64,000 nucleotides of DNA from Marinomonas primoryensis (GTDB lineage: Bacteria; Pseudomonadota; Gammaproteobacteria; Pseudomonadales; Marinomonadaceae): assembly GCF_013372285.1 (NCBI RefSeq), contig NZ_CP054301.1:1-64000 (forward strand), given 5' to 3'. Position 1 is the stretch's first letter, and every line of letters begins with the position of its first letter. The notes under the pieces are model-generated. The model searched no databases. It had not been told where the DNA came from and saw only the letters and a list, made by a program, of their open reading frames with translations. The position numbers and the translations under genes are program-made. Below, piece by piece: positions 11,603-20,470 of this stretch.

Positions 11603-12724
11603 TCAGTGTCCGGTTTTAATATCCGTCCATAATCGCACCATTAAACGATCGATTTTCAACCCTCTTACTTTCTGAGCGAACATTTTTTTCTTCACTTCAT
11701 CGCTTGGATAAATGCCTTTATTATTCGTAATATCAGGGTCTTGTAGCGACATGGCATCTAAGTTCGGATTGGCATAAGCAACGTAGTTTGATACATCCGC
11801 AATGATTTCAGGGCGCAATAAGAAGTTGATAAATTTATAGGCTGCTTCTTTGTTTTCAGCGCCTTTAGGCACCGCGAGCATGTCAAACCAGATCTGTGTA
11901 CCCTCTTTAGGAATACTGTATTCGATGTTCACACCGTTATCCGCTTCGATGGCTCGATCTTGTGCTTGAATGACATCTCCTGACCAACCAATGGCCACAC
12001 AGATGTCGCCGTTAGCAAGCGCGCTGATGTATTGAGAAGAATGGAATTGACTTACATAGGGACGAATATTTTTGAGTAAGGTCGCGGCCTCACTGTCTAG
12101 TGCGTAGTCTTTCGGGTCGCGACTGTTTGGATTTTTACCCAAATAGTTGAGCGTCAGTGGGTACAGTTCATCTGGTGAGTCTAAAAACATAACACCACAT
12201 TTTTGCAGTTTGGCCATGTTCTCTGGTTTAAATACTAAGTCCCAGCTGTTTACAGGCGCATCTTCCCCTAATACTTCTTTTACTTTATCGACGTTGTAGC
12301 CAATTCCCGTTGTTCCCCATAAATACGGTACGCCATATTGGTTGCCCGGATCGACAGCTTCGAGGAAGGACAACAGTTCTGGATCGAGGTGTTTTAGGTT
12401 GGTTAGCTGGTCTTTGTCCAGTTTACCAAACACGCCTGCTTGAATTTGACGGCCCATAAAAGAGGCAGTAGGAACCACCAAATCATAACCTGAACTACCA
12501 GCAAGGAGCTTTGCTTCTAGTACTTCATTGCTGTCAAAAACGTCTTGTATTACTTGAATGCCAGTTTCTTTTTCAAAACGTTCAATGGTATCTTCAGCAA
12601 TGTAATCCGACCAATTGAAGAATTTTAGTGTTTCTGCAGATACAGAGGTGGCTGTCGTACCTAACGCACAGACGATACCCACAATCGGCAATATTTGGCG
12701 CATTTTATGATTTTTTTGTATCAT
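11603..12724 (-). CDS. Periplasmic polyamine-binding protein, PotF-like (orphan copy)
   Basis: A 373-aa secreted ABC-transporter solute-binding protein. A signal peptide (residues 1 to about 29, ending SVSA-ETLKF) precedes the PotD/PotF family core, with the NWSDYI motif and the C-terminal RLWTDIKTGH typical of PotF/SpuD/SpuE. It probably captures putrescine or spermidine. ATG 12724 is preferred over the internal Met8 because AAGGA lies 8 bases upstream. No ATPase or permease genes adjoin it, so it likely shares the PotGHI membrane complex encoded at 20471-23363, as SpuD and SpuE share one complex in Pseudomonas. It lies 85 bases downstream of the puuA-like gene in the same orientation. Confidence 0.88.
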   Translation of the reverse strand: MIQKNHKMRQILPIVGIVCALGTTATSVSAETLKFFNWSDYIAEDTIERFEKETGIQVIQDVFDSNEVLEAKLLAGSSGYDLVVPTASFMGRQIQAGVFGKLDKDQLTNLKHLDPELLSFLEAVDPGNQYGVPYLWGTTGIGYNVDKVKEVLGEDAPVNSWDLVFKPENMAKLQKCGVMFLDSPDELYPLTLNYLGKNPNSRDPKDYALDSEAATLLKNIRPYVSQFHSSQYISALANGDICVAIGWSGDVIQAQDRAIEADNGVNIEYSIPKEGTQIWFDMLAVPKGAENKEAAYKFINFLLRPEIIADVSNYVAYANPNLDAMSLQDPDITNNKGIYPSDEVKKKMFAQKVRGLKIDRLMVRLWTDIKTGH

Positions 12725-12809
12725 GATTTGGTTCCTTCAATGATAAAGCTATATAAAACCACGCAAGGCTTTTTTATCCTTGTCATGATCTATAGCAGAT
12801 TAAAAATGA

Positions 12810-14153
12810 TTACACGTTGAGCAAAAGATGCTCTCGTTCCCAAGAGCTTATGACCCGGTTAAAGGTCTCGAACTCACTGCGTTTTACGCCCATATAAGCG
12901 GTAACAAAGTCATTTCCTAGGATGTCACACAATGGTTCGCATTCTTCCAATAGGCGCAAGCCTTCTTCTAGCGTTCGGGCAATTTCTACTTCCGGATAGT
13001 CGGATGGTGGCTCATTGTTTTTGACAGGATCCGTTGGCTGTATTTTTTGTTTCATACCTAAATAGCCACAAGCGAGAGTCGCAGCGATGGCAAGATAAGG
13101 GTTGGAGTCGGCGCCAGGAAAACGGTTCTCTATACGTGTGGCTTCTGGTGGTGCAAAGGGAATACGTAGCCCAGCGGTACGGTTATCAAATCCCCAATTC
13201 ATATTGATAGGCGCTGCCATTTCTGGCGAGAAACGTCGATAAGAATTGACGTTTGGAGCAAAGAAAGAAATCGCATTAGGCGTGAATCTCTGTAATCCCC
13301 CTAAATAGTGGTAAAACAATTCGCTGGGTTTACCGTTGTCATTAAAAACGTTTTTCCCTGTTTTAACGTCTACTAAACTTTGGTGAATGTGCATTGAACT
13401 GCCGGGTTCATTTTTCATTGGTTTTGCCATAAAGGTCGCATAGACACCATGCTTAAGCGCTGCTTCACGTAAAGTACGTTTGAATACAAACACTTGGTCA
13501 GCGAGGTCTAATGGGTCACCGTGAATAAAGTTAATTTCCATTTGCGCGGCACCTGATTCATGAATCAAAGTGTCAACATCCAAATTTTGAGCTTCGCAAT
13601 AACTGTATAGCGTATCAATGATGCCATTGAATTCATTTACGGCATCAATACTGTATGAACGACGTGATGTTTCTCTCTTTCCTGAGCGCCCGACGGCAGG
13701 TTTCAGTTCATAGTCTGGGTCCGTATTGGGTTGGATTAAATAAAATTCGACTTCTGGTGCGATGATGGGCTTTAGACCTTCTTTTTCGTAAAGCGACAAT
13801 ATGTGGCGCAAAATAGTACGACTAGCCAACGGATGAAGATTGCCATCGGTGGTATAACAGTCGTTGATTACTTGAGCGGTAGGCTCGTCGGCCCATGGCA
13901 CCATACGCAGAGTGTTTGGATCAGGCTTAAGCACCATGTCACGATCACTTGCGTCGATAATGTCGTAATGGTTGTCGGCCCAATCACCTGTCACACTTTG
14001 CACCAGAACTGTTTCTGGAATGCGACCTGTCTTCTCTGCAAGGAATTTGAAGGTAGGGTAAAACTTACCCCGTGCGTTCCCTGTCATATCTGCAAGTGTT
14101 GACTCGACTTCAGTAATTGCATGCTCTTTTAAAAAAGCTTCAAACGCTGTCAT
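12810..14153 (-). CDS. puuA: Gamma-glutamylputrescine synthetase (glutamine synthetase family)
   Basis: A 447-aa ATP-dependent glutamate-amine ligase. The glutamine synthetase catalytic fold is clear from GSSMHIHQSL (metal and ATP site), PNVNSYRRFSPEMAAP, WGFDNRTAGLRIP and RIENRFPGADSNPYLA. The length and the NSYRRF block place it with PuuA/SpuB-type enzymes rather than with nitrogen-assimilating GlnA, which is about 470 aa and has an adenylylation loop. It would glutamylate putrescine, the first step of the Puu pathway. An AAGGTGAGTT site precedes ATG. It is divergent from the oxidase at 14394 across 240 bp. Confidence 0.85.
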   Translation of the reverse strand: MTAFEAFLKEHAITEVESTLADMTGNARGKFYPTFKFLAEKTGRIPETVLVQSVTGDWADNHYDIIDASDRDMVLKPDPNTLRMVPWADEPTAQVINDCYTTDGNLHPLASRTILRHILSLYEKEGLKPIIAPEVEFYLIQPNTDPDYELKPAVGRSGKRETSRRSYSIDAVNEFNGIIDTLYSYCEAQNLDVDTLIHESGAAQMEINFIHGDPLDLADQVFVFKRTLREAALKHGVYATFMAKPMKNEPGSSMHIHQSLVDVKTGKNVFNDNGKPSELFYHYLGGLQRFTPNAISFFAPNVNSYRRFSPEMAAPINMNWGFDNRTAGLRIPFAPPEATRIENRFPGADSNPYLAIAATLACGYLGMKQKIQPTDPVKNNEPPSDYPEVEIARTLEEGLRLLEECEPLCDILGNDFVTAYMGVKRSEFETFNRVISSWEREHLLLNV

Positions 14154-14393
14154 AACTCACCTTAAGTTGGCTGCTTCACGAATATTTTTGGAGCAGTAAC
14201 CTATTAATTACTGCCTCTGAGTATCAAATTTTATTTTCTATTAACCCGAATAATACTTCGGTTTAAACATTATTTTACTTTGATCATTAAATCAACACCT
14301 CGTTAAAAAATAAGTTCAGATTACAATTGACACTACCTATAAAATCGATCAATCATTCGGTTATTGAGTCTTGAACTATGACAGGAGTGCATC

Positions 14394-15671
14394 TTGAATA
14401 AACACGAACCATCGTATTATGAAGCCACGGCGAAAAATTTAGGAAGTCGTCCCCAGTTGGTGGGCGATCACAGCGCTGACATTTGTATTATAGGTGGTGG
14501 ATTTACAGGTGCATCTGCGGCATTGCACCTTGCTGAGGCGGGTTACCAAGTCATTCTTTTGGAAGCCAATGAAATTGGTTGGGGGGCATCGGGTCGTAAT
14601 GGAGGGCAAATTTGCCAAGGCCATAATATGGGCCATGCTGATATGGTCAGTAAAGTAGGAAAAGAAACGGCTGACCTACTGTGGCAAACCTCAATTGATT
14701 CTGTGACCATGGTCAAGGATCTTATTACGAAATATCAAATTGATTGTGATTTAACAGCGGGCGTGTTGCACGTGGCCTCTAAGTCACGCCATGCCGACGA
14801 AATTAAAGAAGAGGTTCATTATAAACGCAGCATTCTAAAGTACGAGGGTGTCGACTTTCTCGATGCAAAGGCCGTATCTGATAAGCTTGGCACTGATCGG
14901 TATTACGGTGGTGAGTGGTACAAAGAAGGTGCTCATATTCATCCTCTTAATTTTGCGCTTGGATTGGCAAAAGCCGCAGAGGCTCACGGTGCTAAACTTT
15001 ACGATAACTCAGCCGTATTGGAATATGTCGATGGTAAGAATCCAGAAGTAATGACAGCGAAAGGCCGAGTGAAATGTCGTTATTTGTTGTTTGCTTGCAA
15101 TGGTTATCTTGGGCATTTAAACGGCCCCGCAGCACGCAAAATAATGCCTATTAATAACTTTATTATCGCCACTGAACCATTGCCTGAAGCCGTTGCTGAT
15201 CGTATTAACCCTGATCGTATTGCGGTTGCTGACTCAAAATTTGTGGTGAACTATTATCGCTTATCACGTGATAGACGCATGCTTTGGGGGGGAGGCGAAA
15301 ACTACAGTCAACGTTTTCCTAAAGACATCGCTGGATTCGTCAAAAAACATATGGTGGCAACTTACCCAGAGTTAGGTGATTACCATATTGACTATGCTTG
15401 GGGTGGTACGCTTGCCATCACGCTTAATCGCATGCCGCATATTGCGCGCCAACAGGAAAACATATTTGTTGCTCATGGTTATTCCGGACACGGGGTGGCA
15501 ATGGCAACCTATGCGGGGGCGATTTTTGCCAAGGCAGTACAAGGTTCGTTAGAAGAAATCGATGCATTTGAAAAGCTGCCTACCCATGACTTCCCCGGCG
15601 GTACATTGCTACGCTGGCCGGGGTTAGTTGCTGGCATGCTGTATTACTCGATGTTAGATCGTTTGCCGTGA
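14394..15671 (+). CDS. puuB: FAD-dependent gamma-glutamylputrescine oxidase-like protein, second copy
   Basis: A 425-aa DAO-family flavoenzyme with GGGFTG in the N-terminal dinucleotide fold and the GASGRNGGQICQGHN motif. It has the same architecture as the protein at 6558-7841, with which it shares the general layout and GYSGHGV block near the C-terminus. The start is TTG: AGGAG lies 6 bases upstream, while the nearest upstream ATG opens only a 7-codon frame that stops over the TTG. Being next to the GS-like gene, it is as likely a PuuB as its paralogue; substrate specialisation between the two (for example putrescine versus spermidine or cadaverine derivatives) cannot be read from sequence. 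Confidence 0.82.
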   Translation: MNKHEPSYYEATAKNLGSRPQLVGDHSADICIIGGGFTGASAALHLAEAGYQVILLEANEIGWGASGRNGGQICQGHNMGHADMVSKVGKETADLLWQTSIDSVTMVKDLITKYQIDCDLTAGVLHVASKSRHADEIKEEVHYKRSILKYEGVDFLDAKAVSDKLGTDRYYGGEWYKEGAHIHPLNFALGLAKAAEAHGAKLYDNSAVLEYVDGKNPEVMTAKGRVKCRYLLFACNGYLGHLNGPAARKIMPINNFIIATEPLPEAVADRINPDRIAVADSKFVVNYYRLSRDRRMLWGGGENYSQRFPKDIAGFVKKHMVATYPELGDYHIDYAWGGTLAITLNRMPHIARQQENIFVAHGYSGHGVAMATYAGAIFAKAVQGSLEEIDAFEKLPTHDFPGGTLLRWPGLVAGMLYYSMLDRLP

Positions 15672-15774
15672 TTTGAAAAATGCCTAAGTATTGGTGTATT
15701 TAGTGCTCTTTGGTATGTGTATAATTTAAACAAATATTTGATGTATTCTGTTGATAAGGAAGCTACACCTGACC

Positions 15775-16428
15775 ATGGCCAACCCCCCTACGACAATGAA
15801 AATTATGCAATCCGTTTCACCCCGCAGTGAGCCTGTTCAGTCTCGTTCTATTAAGCGTGCTCAGCAAATTTTAGATGTCACCAGTGAGTTACTTGAAACC
15901 GTTGGATTGAATGACCTAAACACAGCGATTATAGCGAAAGAAGTAGGCATTTCGGTGGGGTCGTTGTACCACTACTTTCCTAACAAACACGCCATTCTTT
16001 ATGCCATGGGTAAGTCATGGCTCGACAGTATCGAAGAAGTACTTAAAGAGATCCAAGAGTGGGCTCTAGAGGACATGACACTGGCGCACTTTATCGATCA
16101 AGTAGTGGATATCAATCTACGTACCTACCGACAACAGCGTGCCGTATTACGCTTGGTACAAGCGATGTTCTCGGTGCAAGAATTGCGAGAATTGGACGAA
16201 CGCCATGATGACATGGTGATCTCACAAATGGCCAAAGTGTTTAAGCGTATTGGCTTCAAAAAACATATTCGTGAGCGAGAGCGTATTGCACGTTTATACC
16301 TAGAAGTGACTCATAGCACGTATTTGGTCGTAGTAAACCAAAATGAGCGTCGTGCTGCGCGTACCCTAGCCGATCTCAAGTTGATGCTGACTTGTGTACT
16401 TGATCATCATCTTAATGAACCTGAATAA
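15775..16428 (+). CDS. TetR/AcrR-family transcriptional regulator
   Basis: A 217-aa one-component regulator. The N-terminal helix-turn-helix is seen as NTAIIAKEVGISVGSLYHYF (about residues 44-63), followed by a helical ligand domain. The reading frame is open from a TTG at 15751, but that codon lacks a ribosome site; ATG 15775 with AAGGA upstream (long spacing of about 14) is the better choice. It follows the second puuB gene by about 100 bases in the same orientation and so probably senses a polyamine-related ligand. It is not PuuR, which has a cupin domain. Function in this cluster is inferred from position. Confidence 0.8.
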   Translation: MANPPTTMKIMQSVSPRSEPVQSRSIKRAQQILDVTSELLETVGLNDLNTAIIAKEVGISVGSLYHYFPNKHAILYAMGKSWLDSIEEVLKEIQEWALEDMTLAHFIDQVVDINLRTYRQQRAVLRLVQAMFSVQELRELDERHDDMVISQMAKVFKRIGFKKHIRERERIARLYLEVTHSTYLVVVNQNERRAARTLADLKLMLTCVLDHHLNEPE

Positions 16429-16461
16429 TCATCTCTAATACAGACGATAACGGAATGTTAG

Positions 16462-17280
16462 CTAACTCTTTTTTCTATCTAATGTATCCAGATGACTTAA
16501 GAATAAGGTAAAAATCTCAGACTGTGTTGAAGTGTCTAATCTGGCGTGAATATTTTTCCGATGAACTTTAACTGTCCCGGCACTGATTCCTAGCTCGCTG
16601 GCGATGGACTTTGACGAGTGACCTTTGAGTAAGAGTCCTAGAATTTCCTGTTCACGAGTCGTTAATACACCGTGTGCAAAGCTTTTAAGTGCATATTTGA
16701 GTGGGCCTGAACTAGAGGCTCGTTCAACAAACTCCCCTGCTTGCGTCAACCAGAATTGACGAATCAATGCTTCCAATATAGGGAAGACACTTTTCAAATT
16801 ATTCAATTCTGTACGGCGAATCGATCCCACTACTTTTTGACGACCTAGTGAAACGGCACACGTTGTTGTTTTGTCTAATTCTACTAAGATATTAATCTCA
16901 TCAACTAAATCAAAGTTACGGTAACAGGTTTGGTAGTACTGCGTTTCTTCAAATGAATCAGGTGCCATGTCAACCAAGCGATATACGCCTGGTGTAATAC
17001 CTTGTTGGATGGCATTAAACAGAGGGTCTAGCAGGTAGGCTTGGTTTAAATACATCCTTAGAGTGTGGCTCTGTTCACTCGGGTTACTGGGATGAATTAA
17101 AAGCGGTTTTAGCGTTTTTTTATACGTGACCATGATGATGGTATCAAAATAGCAAAGCTTACTAAGAGCGCTTTCTAAAGCAATGGGAAAACTAGGTACT
17201 CGAATGTGATTGGCGAGTGAGCCAAGGTCTTTCATTAGCTCGGGTAACGATAATTGTCCTCTAAGTGTATTGCTCGGCAT
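16462..17280 (-). CDS. LuxR-type helix-turn-helix regulator
   Basis: A 272-aa protein with a C-terminal GerE/LuxR DNA-binding domain (about residues 205-265): LTTREQEILGLLLKGHSSKSIASELGIS then AGTVKVHRKNIHARL. There is no phosphoacceptor receiver domain. The roughly 200-residue N-terminal part is not one I can name and may be a ligand-sensing domain. The start has a good AAAGGACATAAC site. It is convergent with the tetR gene and divergent, across 565 bp, from the GS-like gene at 17846. Location amid polyamine genes makes it a likely activator of that cluster and a candidate to bind the palindromes at 9434 and 17669. Confidence 0.85.
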   Translation of the reverse strand: MPSNTLRGQLSLPELMKDLGSLANHIRVPSFPIALESALSKLCYFDTIIMVTYKKTLKPLLIHPSNPSEQSHTLRMYLNQAYLLDPLFNAIQQGITPGVYRLVDMAPDSFEETQYYQTCYRNFDLVDEINILVELDKTTTCAVSLGRQKVVGSIRRTELNNLKSVFPILEALIRQFWLTQAGEFVERASSSGPLKYALKSFAHGVLTTREQEILGLLLKGHSSKSIASELGISAGTVKVHRKNIHARLDTSTQSEIFTLFLSHLDTLDRKKS

Positions 17281-17845
17281 TATGTTATGTCCTTTCTCAT
17301 GTACTGCTGTTTACAAGCAATACATGAGCGTGCGCTGAACTTGCTTTTTTTGAAACAAATATAAAATGCAAACAACAGGCTACTTTTTATTTGTGTGTGT
17401 CATTGAGATTAAATCGAATTTTTACTCGGTTTTGTTCTCGTCTTTAAAATTAAACGTCTTGCATAAAATTTCCATCGACTTTTTTATTCTTTCTGTAGTA
17501 AAAATGAATACTTAACCTGAATGATTTTTCGGCTTATGAAGATTCAAAGTGCAGAGGTGCAGACACTTTAAGTGATTCTTTATTAATACATATCAGTAAA
17601 TTAGCTGAATGTGAAGAAAAGACGATATCTTTTTTAGAGTGATTTATATACAAGTGGTTTTATCTTTGCATATACCTACTCGGGGATAGTTACTCGTATC
17701 ATTTGCTCGGGTTAAGGTAATTTATATCGGAAGAATTTGACTTTAATCATGTACAAACAACATTAAAATCGAATTAAAGCTCGATTATTAAGTTAATGAT
17801 AGCGCCTTCTTTCACAGTTAGACTAATTACATAAGAGAACATTCT
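17281..17845. other. Long AT-rich control region upstream of the second GS-like gene
   Basis: A 565-bp stretch with no convincing gene. It holds the divergent promoters for the LuxR-type regulator and the GS-like gene, the operator candidate at 17669-17688, and nearer the gene an inverted pair AATCGA/TCGATT around 17768-17788. A similar AATCGATCAAT string is found upstream of the puuB copy at 14394. No terminator or structured RNA was recognised. Confidence 0.5.
17669..17688. promoter_or_regulatory. Candidate operator shared by polyamine promoters (site 2)
   Basis: On the minus strand this reads TATCCCCGAGTAGGTATATG, matching 16 of 20 bases of the site at 9434-9453, including TATCCCCG and GGTATAT. 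It lies about 160 bases upstream of the GS-like start codon and between two divergent genes. Confidence 0.5.
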
Positions 17846-19180
17846 ATGTCGGATATGTACGAAGGGAACAACGAGTTTGATCTGTTCATCACAGATTTAA
17901 ACGGTAATCTACGCGGCAAGCGCATGCCCTCTAGTGGTTTAAAGAGCGTGATGACGCAAGGAGTAAAGCTTCCTCAATCGGTGATTGGTTTTGATCACTG
18001 GGGTGATGATGTTCTCGACAACGGCATGGTTTTCGAGACTGGTGACAGTGATGGTTTGTGCTTGGCAGTCCATCCTGAGCCCATCTCTGTACCATGGGCT
18101 GAGTCTGCTCGTGATCAAATTTTAGCCATGATGTACAACGTTGATGGCACACCATTTTACCCAGACCCACGCCAAATATTGACGCGAATTGTTAAGCGTT
18201 TTAAAGCGTTAGGTTACACGCCAGTTGTGGCAACGGAGCTTGAATTCTATTTACTAGATGGCCAGTCTGAAGCAAAGCGTCAACCTTCACCTCCTATCAT
18301 AGTGGAAGGCAACGGTGTGCGTTTGAATAAAACAGATTGCTACTCCATCGAAGAAATGGATGGTCTAGAAGGCTTTTTCGCGGAAGTGCGTAGAGCATGT
18401 GAAATCCAAGGTATCCCAGCAGACACTATTATTTCTGAGTTAGGCCCAGGTCAATTCGAAATCAACATGAAACACAGTAATGATGCCGTTCAAGCGGCAG
18501 ATCACGCGATTATGTTTAAGCGTTTGATCAAAGGCGTTGCACGTCAGCATGACTTCGGTGCCACTTTCATGGCGAAACCTTATGCGGATAAGAGTGGCAA
18601 CGGTTTTCATGTGCATTTTAGTTTGTTGGATGAGCAAGGTATCAATGTGTTCGACAACGGTACAGATGAAGGCTCCAGTTTGTTACAACAAGCGGTTGCT
18701 GGTTTGCTGAATCACATGTCAGATTCCATGCTGGTGTTTGCGCCCCACATGAATTCCTACCGTCGTTTTCAAAATGGCGCTCACGCTCCAACATTTGCCA
18801 GCTGGGGGTATGAAAACCGTACTGTTGCAGTACGTATTCCGGAAAGTGACAATGTGGCACGTCGTATTGAACATCGCGTGTCTGGTGCAGATGCGAATCC
18901 CTACTTAGTATTGGCTGCCGTGTTAGGCGCTGCATTACATGGTATCGAAACCAAAATGTCACCGCCACAACCAATCGAAGGTGATGCGTATGCTATGTCA
19001 GAACGTTTTGAACTTTTACCAAATCGTTGGGAATTAGCCACTGAGTCTTTTGCAGACAGCGCGTTCTTACGTGATTATTTAGGTGAAGAATTTGTGCGTG
19101 TCTACGGTGCAGCGAAAGAACAAGAGCAACAAAAAATACACGGCCGTATTTCCAATGTGGAATATGAGGCCTATTTATAA
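17846..19180 (+). CDS. Glutamine synthetase family protein, gamma-glutamylpolyamine synthetase-like
   Basis: A 444-aa homologue of PuuA/SpuI. Key blocks are FDLFITDLNGNLRGKRMP at the N-terminus, FEINMKHSNDAVQAADH, GNGFHVHFSL, MNSYRRF, WGYENRTVAVRIP and RIEHRVSGADANPYLV. It is clearly divergent from the puuA copy at 12810 and so probably handles a different amine. It is followed by the PotF-PotG-PotH-PotI-amidotransferase genes in the same direction, paralleling the Pseudomonas spu cluster, where GS-like and amidotransferase genes flank the spermidine importer. The ribosome site AAGAG is modest. Exact substrate is unresolved. Confidence 0.82.
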   Translation: MSDMYEGNNEFDLFITDLNGNLRGKRMPSSGLKSVMTQGVKLPQSVIGFDHWGDDVLDNGMVFETGDSDGLCLAVHPEPISVPWAESARDQILAMMYNVDGTPFYPDPRQILTRIVKRFKALGYTPVVATELEFYLLDGQSEAKRQPSPPIIVEGNGVRLNKTDCYSIEEMDGLEGFFAEVRRACEIQGIPADTIISELGPGQFEINMKHSNDAVQAADHAIMFKRLIKGVARQHDFGATFMAKPYADKSGNGFHVHFSLLDEQGINVFDNGTDEGSSLLQQAVAGLLNHMSDSMLVFAPHMNSYRRFQNGAHAPTFASWGYENRTVAVRIPESDNVARRIEHRVSGADANPYLVLAAVLGAALHGIETKMSPPQPIEGDAYAMSERFELLPNRWELATESFADSAFLRDYLGEEFVRVYGAAKEQEQQKIHGRISNVEYEAYL

Positions 19181-19303
19181 AGTGCTTTGCTGATTAGAAC
19201 GGCATTAGAAAATAGAGCCCGATAGAGGCTTTGCTCAAAATAAAAAATCACATCACAACTGGAACCAGTCAATGACAATTGGCTGATAATTGGAGAATCT
19301 CAC

Positions 19304-20395
19304 ATGAAACGCAATGTATTAAGTTTATTGATCGCTGGCGCAGCCTCTACGTTCGCTGTTAGCAGTTATGCAGAAGATGTTTTAAACGTTTACAACTGGT
19401 CAGACTATATGGCGCCAGGCGCTTTGGAGCAGTTTTCTAAAGAAACAGGCATCAAAGTTAACTACGATGTGTATGACAGCAACGAAGTTTTAGAAGCAAA
19501 GCTGATGGCTGGTGGTTCTGGCTACGATGTCGTCATGCCATCTAACTCGTTTTTTGAGCGTCAAGTTAAGGCGGGTGTGTATCAAGCAATCGATAAAAGC
19601 AAGCTGAGCAATTATGGCAATCTGGACCAAACTCTGGCTAAGCAAATTGAAAAACATGATGCTGGCAACCTACACAATATTCCTTACGCTTGGGGGACGA
19701 TTGGTATCGGCTACAACACCAAAATGATCGAGGAACGATTGGGTACAGCGGACATCGACTCTTGGGACGTCTTATTTGATCCTAGTATCGCGGCTAAGCT
19801 GAATGATTGTGGTATCGCTGTATTAGACTCTCCAGCGGAAGTGATGTCGGTAGTCAATAATTATCGTGGTATTGATCCAAACTCAGAAGACAAAGATGAG
19901 TTGGTAGAATCCACCAAACTTATGTCTATTGCTCAAGACAACGTAAAATATTTTCACTCCAGTAAATACATTTCTGATTTAGCAAATGGCGATGTGTGTG
20001 TGGCAATTGGTTATAACGGTGATATTTTGCAATCGCAGAGTCGTGCGGAAGAAGCGGGTCAAGGTGTTGATATCAAATTTGTCATTCCTAAGGAAGGCAC
20101 CTTGGTGTGGTTTGATTTAATGGCGATTCCTGCTGACGCGCCTCATCCAGAAGCGGCGCATAAATTCATCGATTTCATCCTGAAAAAAGACATTGCAGCC
20201 GCTATCTCGAATTATGTTTTCTATGCAGTACCAAACACTGCAGCGGTATCGCTTTTAGATGAAGAAGTGGCGACAAATAAAGGTGTGTACCCAACTCAAG
20301 AAGTAAAAGAAAAACTGTTTGTGCAAATTGCTCATGCTGCGCGCTTTGATCGTTTATTGACGCGTGCTTGGACTAATATTAAAACCGGTCGTTAA
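19304..20395 (+). CDS. potF: Periplasmic putrescine/spermidine-binding protein
   Basis: A 363-aa exported binding protein. A signal peptide (about residues 1-23, ending SSYA) is followed by EDVLNVYNWSDYMAPG, the family's ligand-pocket entrance, and it closes with AWTNIKTGR. It feeds polyamines to the PotGHI complex encoded immediately downstream. A GGAGA site lies 9 bases before ATG. A paralogue at 11603-12724 shares length and motifs. The gene is separated from potG by a GC-rich stem-loop that may stabilise the upstream message, in keeping with the need for excess binding protein. Confidence 0.93.
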   Translation: MKRNVLSLLIAGAASTFAVSSYAEDVLNVYNWSDYMAPGALEQFSKETGIKVNYDVYDSNEVLEAKLMAGGSGYDVVMPSNSFFERQVKAGVYQAIDKSKLSNYGNLDQTLAKQIEKHDAGNLHNIPYAWGTIGIGYNTKMIEERLGTADIDSWDVLFDPSIAAKLNDCGIAVLDSPAEVMSVVNNYRGIDPNSEDKDELVESTKLMSIAQDNVKYFHSSKYISDLANGDVCVAIGYNGDILQSQSRAEEAGQGVDIKFVIPKEGTLVWFDLMAIPADAPHPEAAHKFIDFILKKDIAAAISNYVFYAVPNTAAVSLLDEEVATNKGVYPTQEVKEKLFVQIAHAARFDRLLTRAWTNIKTGR

Positions 20396-20412
20396 GCAGC
20401 CTTCTGTACGGT

Positions 20413-20436
20413 GGGTGGTGCCGTGAAGCACCACCC
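20413..20436 (+). other. Intercistronic stem-loop between potF and potG
   Basis: A perfect 8-bp GC-rich stem (GGGTGGTG / CACCACCC) with an 8-base loop, 17 bases after the potF stop. No T-run follows, so it is more likely an mRNA-stabilising or partial-attenuation hairpin than a full terminator. Such elements commonly follow binding-protein genes in ABC operons. Confidence 0.6.
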
Positions 20437-20470
20437 TTCTCGAATATTATCATGCTGACAGGTGTGTGTT

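Noticed and set aside
15262..15273. TATCACGTGATA palindrome resembling the parS core
   Set aside because: Only the central CACGTG agrees; the flanking GTTT/AAAC of parS is missing, and it lies in the coding sequence of the second oxidase.
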